A stretch of DNA of 64,000 nt from Tomocerus qinae (taxonomy: Eukaryota; Arthropoda; Collembola; Entomobryomorpha; Tomoceridae), in assembly GCA_020055645.1 (NCBI GenBank), contig CM034546.1:53940001-54004000 (forward strand), in the 5' to 3' direction. A model generated the notes under the pieces. That model had not been told where the DNA came from, did no database searches, and was given only the letters and a program-made list of their open reading frames with translations. Below, piece after piece: positions 57,554 through 64,000 of this stretch (position 1 is the first letter of the stretch; every line of letters begins with the position of its first letter). The position numbers were made by a program, and so were the translations under genes.

Positions 57554-59591
57554 TCAATAGTCTTGAATCGTTGCAGTTGCATATACATTTTTGCAACCTC
57601 CTGTTACATGGATTACCATATTTAGCCTTCCTTCCTTTTGTTTTATCTATACCATACCTAAGCATATAGATTCCCACCCAGTTAGAATTGTTATAGAACG
57701 GAAATTCAGGTTTTGAAGAAAAAGGAAAAATTAATATCTTACTGTTTCTACCTCAGCAATGACAATAAATAACACATTACACAAAATTTCGTTACTTTAA
57801 ACTTCATTATCAAACGGATAACCTGATCAGAATAAGATACATTATACTCTACGAGAATAAATTAGTAAATTAAATAAATTGCTAATTTTGGAAATCGAAT
57901 ATAGTTTACTCTAACTGCCTAATAATGGCTAATGTCTTCAAATGCCGTCAAAAACCTAGGCCTTCACCTGTAATCTGGATATTGCAAACGTTACATGGCT
58001 CTCGTTGGCGAATACTATGAACTGGACAAAAGTTTACATTATACAGAGTATAGGGTTCCCAATTAAACTATTATAATTATTTGCGTGCAAATGAAAGGTA
58101 TGCGTAACCTTTATGGCAAGTTTGAAAAAAATCTAGCAGAGCAGCTCTAGTTGTCGGTAATCGCTGACTACAAATTATAAATGGGATTTCTAAACCATTT
58201 CAAGGAAACTCAAACCCGACCATAGAAAAGCTTTGAATATATTTTAATTATTCATAAAAAATAAGAGTATTCCAAAATTGAAGGGCTTTGCGATAAAGTC
58301 AGCATTAAACGTATATACAGACTTGTTATTTGGGGTTTTTTGTAATTGCATATTCACAATCAAATAATAAACGGAAAATAAAGACTACCGTAAGCTTATT
58401 TTCCTTTATTTTATCCATACTCTGTCTTATCGAAAATACATTTTCTATTGAGTGAAGAAGTTTTGGGAAATCTAAGTTTATTATTACAATAATAAAAGAC
58501 ATTTTCATAATGGATTAATCGGAAGGCAGAAATACTTTCTAGATAAATTAATTCTTCTAGATAAATTCAAATCAATACCTAACTGTTTCCAACTCAGTAA
58601 TAAATAAAACATTATACTGCAAAAAATCGTCCATTTGAACCATTTTTTTTGAACTGACAACTTGACAAGCAATAAGGTAGCATATTCTAAGAAGATATAA
58701 TAATCAAATTAAATAAATTATTAATTTTGGAATTGAACATACTATCTATACTAATCCAAAAAGCGTAGATTTTTTACGTAAATTTTGACACTTCAGTGGA
58801 ATGATTAATTTTGTAAACGTCAAATGACGCTCGTTGAAGAATATCTTTACCTTTGCAAAGAATTGTATTAAATTTTATCTCAAGGAACCTCCCAACCAAA
58901 GGAAAGTCAAAGACAAAGTTTTAAGATCGTTTGGAATCCTCTTAATAAAATTACCATCAAGAGACAATCGAGTGAATGCCAATGCTAAAGTGCAGGAAAA
59001 ATGAAGTATATAAACAGACATGCCATTTGTGGTTTTCTGTAATTGCTTATTGACAACCAGATAATAAAATAATCAGGGAAAAAATAATACCAAACTTATT
59101 CTCCTTTATTTAAACCATACTCTACCATAGCATTATAGATTTTCACACAATAAGATTTTCTATACAACAGAAATGCGAGTTCTCCTAGGTAAATTAAAAA
59201 AGTAAATACCTAACCGTTTCTACCTCAGTAAAAATATTAAGCTTTGTAAAATATCGTCCCTTTGAACTACCTTATAGAAGTGACAACCTGACCAGTAGCA
59301 ATAAAATGCACATAACCTCTTATAATGAGATAATATCAAAGATAATATCATCCAAAGAAATTTATTTGCTAGGGAATATACTTAAACTTAATTGTTGCAT
59401 GACAACATTTAAGCCAATTTAATAATGAACGAAACTTAGAGAAAACAACATGGAAATAACAAAATGAGAATATGACAAAGCTAGAAGTGTAGGAAAAACT
59501 GAATGAAGTAAACAAACGATTTGTGTTTATCTTCTACTGCCTTTTGACAATCAGATAATGAACGAAACAGAATATAAAGGAACAAGCTTAT

Positions 59592-59795
59592 CGTCTGCTT
59601 AATATTACAAGGTAACAAGCCATTTTATCATGGCTGCTACAAAGTAACAAACCATTTTATCATGGCTGCTACAAAGTAACAAGCCATTTTATCATGGCTG
59701 CGACAAGGTAACAAACCTAACTCCTGATACAGTGGTTTGTTACTTTGTCGCGGTCATGATAAAATGGCTTGTTACCTTGTAATATTAAGCAGACG
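59592..59795. mobile_element. palindromic MITE (family R), second copy
   Basis: 204 bp, perfect ends CGTCTGCTTAATATTACAAG (inverted at the right), flanked by TTAT (59588-59591, 59796-59799). The left arm has three 32-bp units and the right arm fewer than in the 55064 copy, so repeat number varies between arms and copies. Confidence 0.85.
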
Positions 59796-62579
59796 TTATT
59801 CTCTTTTATTTTAACTATAATTTTATCTTATTATCGAAGATTGGATGGAAGGGGGCTAGAAAATATAATTATTATTACAATAATATAATAACAGATATCT
59901 TCATAATGGATTAACGTTAATTAAGTTAAGTCCCAAATTATAATAATATTGCCACTATCCCTTGGAACGACTGATAAATGATAGGATATCCCTTCATTTG
60001 GAGAAGTTACAACTTTAGAATTCTGACAGAATTGGAAATATATAATAAATTAAAAAATACCGATATTTTTGGAAGGCTTTTGTAAGACATCGACGTCAAA
60101 TACTAAGAAACTAAATAACGACTGGATGAAAATGTAATCAAATGCGTTTCTTCAAATCTTACACAATTTTAAAGTATAGTTATCCTTTTTTCTCAATTGA
60201 AAACGGGATATCTAAACGTCATTATAGTAAGACGCCTTCTGATATTATTATTTATACGTAACAAATTTCTATAACATCTACACATGGAAAGTTTTAATTT
60301 TGAAAGTGGAAACGTACCCTTCCCTATAAGAATATCGGATCGCCATGAGAACTTTGCCACAAAGAAATAGACAAAAAAGTAGACATCGACACGAGCTAAA
60401 TTGATCATCCCTCATTTAAGCTCAAAAATGAGTTAGTTATTAGTAGCATCGCCCTGGACTGAAATAGAGAAACGATCGAGTGAATGTAGAGCTAGAAGTA
60501 GAAGGAAAAACTGGACCCAAAATCGATAGATTTTGTGAAGAGTGAAATAAGGTCCAGAGGCAAATGACAAATTCCTATTAGGAAAACATCCACTACGGAC
60601 AGCCGGGCTAAAACCGTGACAATATAATCAGCCTTGACTTGAGAGTAACCGTTGCTGTAATCAAAAAGTCATGTTATGAAAGATAGGTAATTGTTAATAT
60701 ATTTTTGCAGACAACGCAAATTTTGTCATTAAATATAATGTCAGTCAAAATAAGCACAAAACGTCGACGTTTCGACTTTAAAATGCAATAATTCAAAAAA
60801 TATTACGAATTTTCCAATGAAAATCGTAGATTAACCTCATCTATATACCTTAAAGACAGGTGGTGTATTATTTTTAAGATCTTACAACAACGATACCCAT
60901 TAGCATATTTTATCCATACCCTAGAGTAGTATGTAGATTCACTTCACAGATTACAAACTATATATAGCCATACATAGGACTTCTAAATCCGTACAGACGT
61001 AAGTTAAGTCCCAACTCTATTATAATAACTATATTATTGCATCTTTATTTTTACCTAGCAAAGATTGTTGTGGTATTTCTACATTTAGAGAAGTTACAAC
61101 TTGCTAAAATACTTTTCCACAAAGCATTTGAGACAAAAAATGGGAAATTTATACGAGCTATATAGCCCACGCATAATTATTGTGTTCAAAAATGAGTTTA
61201 AGGTCTGAACAGAAAAGTTTGACGGGAATGCCGACTTTGAAAGTATACATCAGCAATAAAATACATATGACCTGCTATTATAATGTAAAAATATCTTGCA
61301 ACAATGATTGTGTTTTATTAAACTGTTAATTTAAAAAATTCCCTATTCATTTATATGAATATAAAACCCAGTATACACTCCCACTGCTAGGACATATTGC
61401 ACATAATTATTGTATTGCAAAATTATTAGCAAACTTAGTAATGAACGGAAATTTGTAGGTTTAAAGCTTACCATACCATGTGGAATTAACAACCTATATA
61501 AGCGGAGGAATAAAGGTAACGAAAAAATGGTCTAGTAAGGTAGATTTTATTAGGCAGGCCGACCATTTCAGACTGCTTAACTATTCTGACCTTTGTAACA
61601 TCTACAAAATATTTTAAAGTATTAAAGTTTATGAAGTTATTAATTTTAAAGGTAGAACAGGACTAATTTTATTTTTAGGCCTATTATAGCATAAACTATT
61701 GAAAGTTACCGTTTGTCATATAGAATGACGATTAAAGATCTTAGCTAGGACACGACTTAACGAACGAGAATGCCGTGTAAAAATCGGCAGGAGCCAGGAA
61801 GATATTCCTTAAAAGTTGTAAAAATGTACTATAATCAATAATGATTTATTGATTGTGTTAACTTCACATAGTTCTAGCTTTTGAGGCTAAGCCAAGATTT
61901 ACGTTTAACAAAGTAGGATTCTCAATTAATTCCTACTATTTGAATATTTATGAAAGGTACAATATGACCTTTACCACCAGCTTGAAAAAAGGGGAAAGGA
62001 GAAGCTCTTGTAGTCACACTACTGACTACAAATTATATTTACACAAATTTCTAAACTCAAAAATAAATGCTACACTTCGATCTCAAACCAATATTGCAAC
62101 TATACTTTGCAAAGATTATGCTCTGTGGTAATTCTTCAATTGAAGAAATACTTTTGGATATTTCAACTCATAGTTTATCTCTATCTCACAATGACGATAC
62201 AGTAGAAACTAAGGATAGGTAATTCATATTCGTTCCATTTTCAAAGTATTTCTTGGAAACGATCGTGATGGAATCTTAATAGGAAAGTAAACGTATTCTG
62301 ATTAGTACGGCATAATACCCCAAAATTACAATAGTATGTAAAAGTCTCACTTATTGTTTCTCGATACGCCACTGAAAGTGTTTTACATTGAAGTACAGAT
62401 TACATTCGCATAATTGTTATTGTTAGGATACATCAAGATACATCATGATGACTATTATCTGTATTGTCTCCAATTCCGCAATGTTATTGTCAAATGTGCT
62501 ATTATATCAATACGTACTTATTTATTTCGTTGATTTTGTAAAAGCATATCTCTCGTTAGTGAATAGACACTAAATCAGA

Positions 62580-62660
62580 ATGGTAAAATTTTGTACTTGT
62601 AACAATGGAAAAGAAAATGCGGATTTTTACTTTGTGGGATTCCGAATAAAACTTTTATAA
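62580..62660 (+). pseudogene. THAP-like N-terminal fragment (26 codons)
   Basis: ATG frame MVKFCTCNNGKENADFYFVG then FRIKLL-stop. Starting with M-V-K-x-C and continuing to F-x-F-V-G-F resembles the first 20 residues of THAP zinc-finger domains, but the Cys spacing is C-x-C instead of C-x2-4-C and the remainder is missing. Its copy at 41524 is frameshifted. Confidence 0.25.
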
Positions 62661-62934
62661 TTAAGTGTGTGATTTTTGCACAAGTACATAACTTGTAAAC
62701 TCTATTCATCAATTGATACACCGATGACCGCTTCCAAAATATAAGTTAGGGTAAATCTCATGAAAATGAAAGGTTTTAAAAAATATTTCAGAGTATCCTT
62801 TAGTCACACCACTGACTACACATTAAGGTAGTACATGGGACTTCTAAACTCGTATAACCAGTTAAGTTCCTAATCCATCAAAACTCATATCAATGTTGCA
62901 TCTTTATCTTGCAAAGATTTATATGATATTATGA

Positions 62935-64000
62935 CTCCAGAAGTTACAACTTGGGAATAGTTAAACTCGCACAAAATGTAATGATATATAATAAAAAAAT
63001 TTTCGAAATGGTTTTCGAAAAAGATTAATGTCTAATACCAATAAAGTAAACGTCTTCTAATCAGTTCTTCCTTAAAACAAAATTACTTAGGGTTTATCTC
63101 TTACGTAAAAGAATTTTGTTAACCCAAATCCACTAGCCTTGATTTTGTCTGAGTAGCTAACATCCTTCTGTTGAAGGATGGTCGTTTCTACCGATTTTGA
63201 AAACTTGCGTCATCGTGGTTTGTTCTATTATTGCCCATCGCTGAAATAAATTGTTAAAATAATTTAAACGGATATATTTCTTTCTCTTCGCTGAGTAGGA
63301 ATTTAATAATATTATATCAAATTTGAATGAATGACGTACTGACTGGAGATACCGATGACGTTCTATGACAGTGATGAATAAGTGTTGAAAGCTTAAGGCT
63401 GATAATGGCTTGCATCCTGATCTAAACAAGTTTTTAAAAACTAAATTAATTAATAGGTATTTCAAATTATGGGCGAGAACTTACGACTAAAGATTTCCTC
63501 TATTAGTTATTCAATTTTAAAAATAAATCCATTTATTAAAAATTTTCCCTTGGAAGTCATGAGTATTGTAATTATTTATGTTTATGTTGCTTATTTGAAA
63601 TTACTAAATTGTAAAAAATCCTACTCACTTTCCCCCAAATGCATCCCTTGTATGTGGATGAAAATTGTTCTGGTGGACTTGTCAGTTGAGAGCTGCATTT
63701 CCAGGTAAATATTTTCTAAGAAAGAAAAAGGGCCCAATTAGTTGTGTGTTCAGCTAATTGAAAGTACAGGACAATGCGTCTAAGATAATACTCATTTCAA
63801 CTATTTTTATATATTGTTTCCTTATAAATTTGAAATAATGCAATAAAAATATAAATATCAATTGATACAGATGAAAATATTTCATAAAATCTACAGTATA
63901 AACGCTCCTGGCGTGTAGCAATTTTAAACTCGTGTTTTTACAGATTTTATGGTGTTTGATAAATTTGTGTATACTTGCATTTTCTTTACTTAAATGAACA
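62935..64000. other. right end of window, no gene recognised
   Basis: Beyond the array. Two adjacent, oppositely oriented ATG frames (63157-63465 minus, 102 codons; 63469-63708 plus, 79 codons) have no recognisable domain, signal peptide or splice context. A divergent pair starting 4 nt apart is more likely chance in this base composition. Confidence 0.35.

Larger units (their letters stand above)
50040..57640. repeat. tandem block U, copy 2
   Basis: Second copy of 41821-49900 (see the offsets there). It differs by lacking three MITE/foldback insertions and by gaining about 600 bp, including the palindromic MITE at 55064-55332. Near 52070-52190 it has a short extra tandem of an AACTGTCTTATCTCAAACAG-type unit that copy 1 (45470-45530) carries in fewer copies. 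Confidence 0.85.
59450..62900. repeat. duplicated block S, copy 2
   Basis: Collinear with 38900-41820 over most of its length. It differs by small indels and by the family R MITE with its surrounding sequence at 59592-59795. Confidence 0.75.
35820..63000. repeat. degenerate tandem array of decayed gene-like units (family Q)
   Basis: The same modules recur throughout. (1) A C-terminus-like module with GACAATCAGATAATGAACG and AAATAAAGAATACC, near 36380, 38450, 38990, 43640, 44690, 45360, 47140, 47620, 48760, 50510, 50780, 51410, 51960, 53800, 54280, 56050, 58350, 59050 and 59545. (2) CCCAGTTAGNATTT, CTGTTTCTACCTCAGTAATA, ATCGTCCCTTTGAACT. (3) AACCCGTACAACC, AAGTTAAGTCCCAAATCCAT, TTTACCTTGCAAAGA and a small palindrome TTCTCCATTTGGAGAA with GTTACAACTTGGGA. 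(4) CACAAAGCAGGAGA with ATTGATACGAGC. Spacing averages about 1.4-2 kb. Copies differ by indels, consistent with an old array that has been partly re-duplicated. Confidence 0.8.

Noticed and set aside
63157-63708. Divergent gene pair near the right end
   Set aside because: Two short frames starting 4 nt apart without any domain, promoter space or splice signals.

Overview
This is a eukaryotic, AT-rich (roughly two-thirds A+T), gene-poor window, most probably from an arthropod. A hexapod, possibly a springtail, is my best guess; that is inference. The pointers are a divergent ionotropic-receptor gene of arthropod type, a chitinase-like (GH18) gene split by GT-AG introns, an interstitial stretch of the arthropod telomere repeat (TTAGG/CCTAA), and many short inverted-repeat DNA transposons with TTAA, TA, 8-bp or 9-bp target duplications. 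Nothing looks bacterial or viral.

Layout. 0-7 kb is a mosaic of foldback elements (a piggyBac-like MITE with a 35-bp minisatellite, a nested palindrome with a tRNA-like SINE head, a hAT MITE with a perfect 8-bp TSD) plus a remnant of a hAT-like transposase. 7.6-13.45 kb holds a minus-strand GH18 chitinase-like gene. Three to four exons can be joined in phase. Its introns carry a mariner-like MITE and a 1.4-kb 21-bp satellite with higher-order structure. 13.9-15.4 kb is one large palindrome. 17.7-18.1, 21.6-23.25 and 34.1-35.05 kb are three diverged copies of one segment; the middle copy lies just after the only long gene, the ionotropic receptor at 19.25-21.34 kb. 23.3-27.5 kb consists of diverged duplicated non-coding blocks. 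27.6-28.7 kb is a DUF6589-family gene with one in-frame stop and one small intron. 28.7-33.5 kb is almost featureless. 33.56-34.06 kb is a small Gln/Pro-rich ORF.

36-63 kb is the most unusual part. It is a degenerate array in which the same modules recur about 13-20 times. One module reads, in the same frame in most of its copies, as a conserved C-terminus (type LLFVV..xCLLTIR-stop) followed about 20 nt later by AATAAA. The copy at 36.1 kb still has a 98-codon open exon with a QCSATC motif. I read the region as a tandem family of decayed copies of one small gene, re-duplicated as two blocks of about 7.5-8 kb (41.8-49.9 and 50.0-57.6 kb) and one further pair (38.9-41.8 and 59.4-62.9 kb). MITE insertions present in one block and absent at the matching position in the other give a relative chronology and clean empty sites.

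There is no operon logic. The confident coding content is one receptor, one (possibly incomplete) chitinase-like gene and one damaged DUF6589 gene, set in a landscape built by palindromic transposons, minisatellites and segmental duplication.
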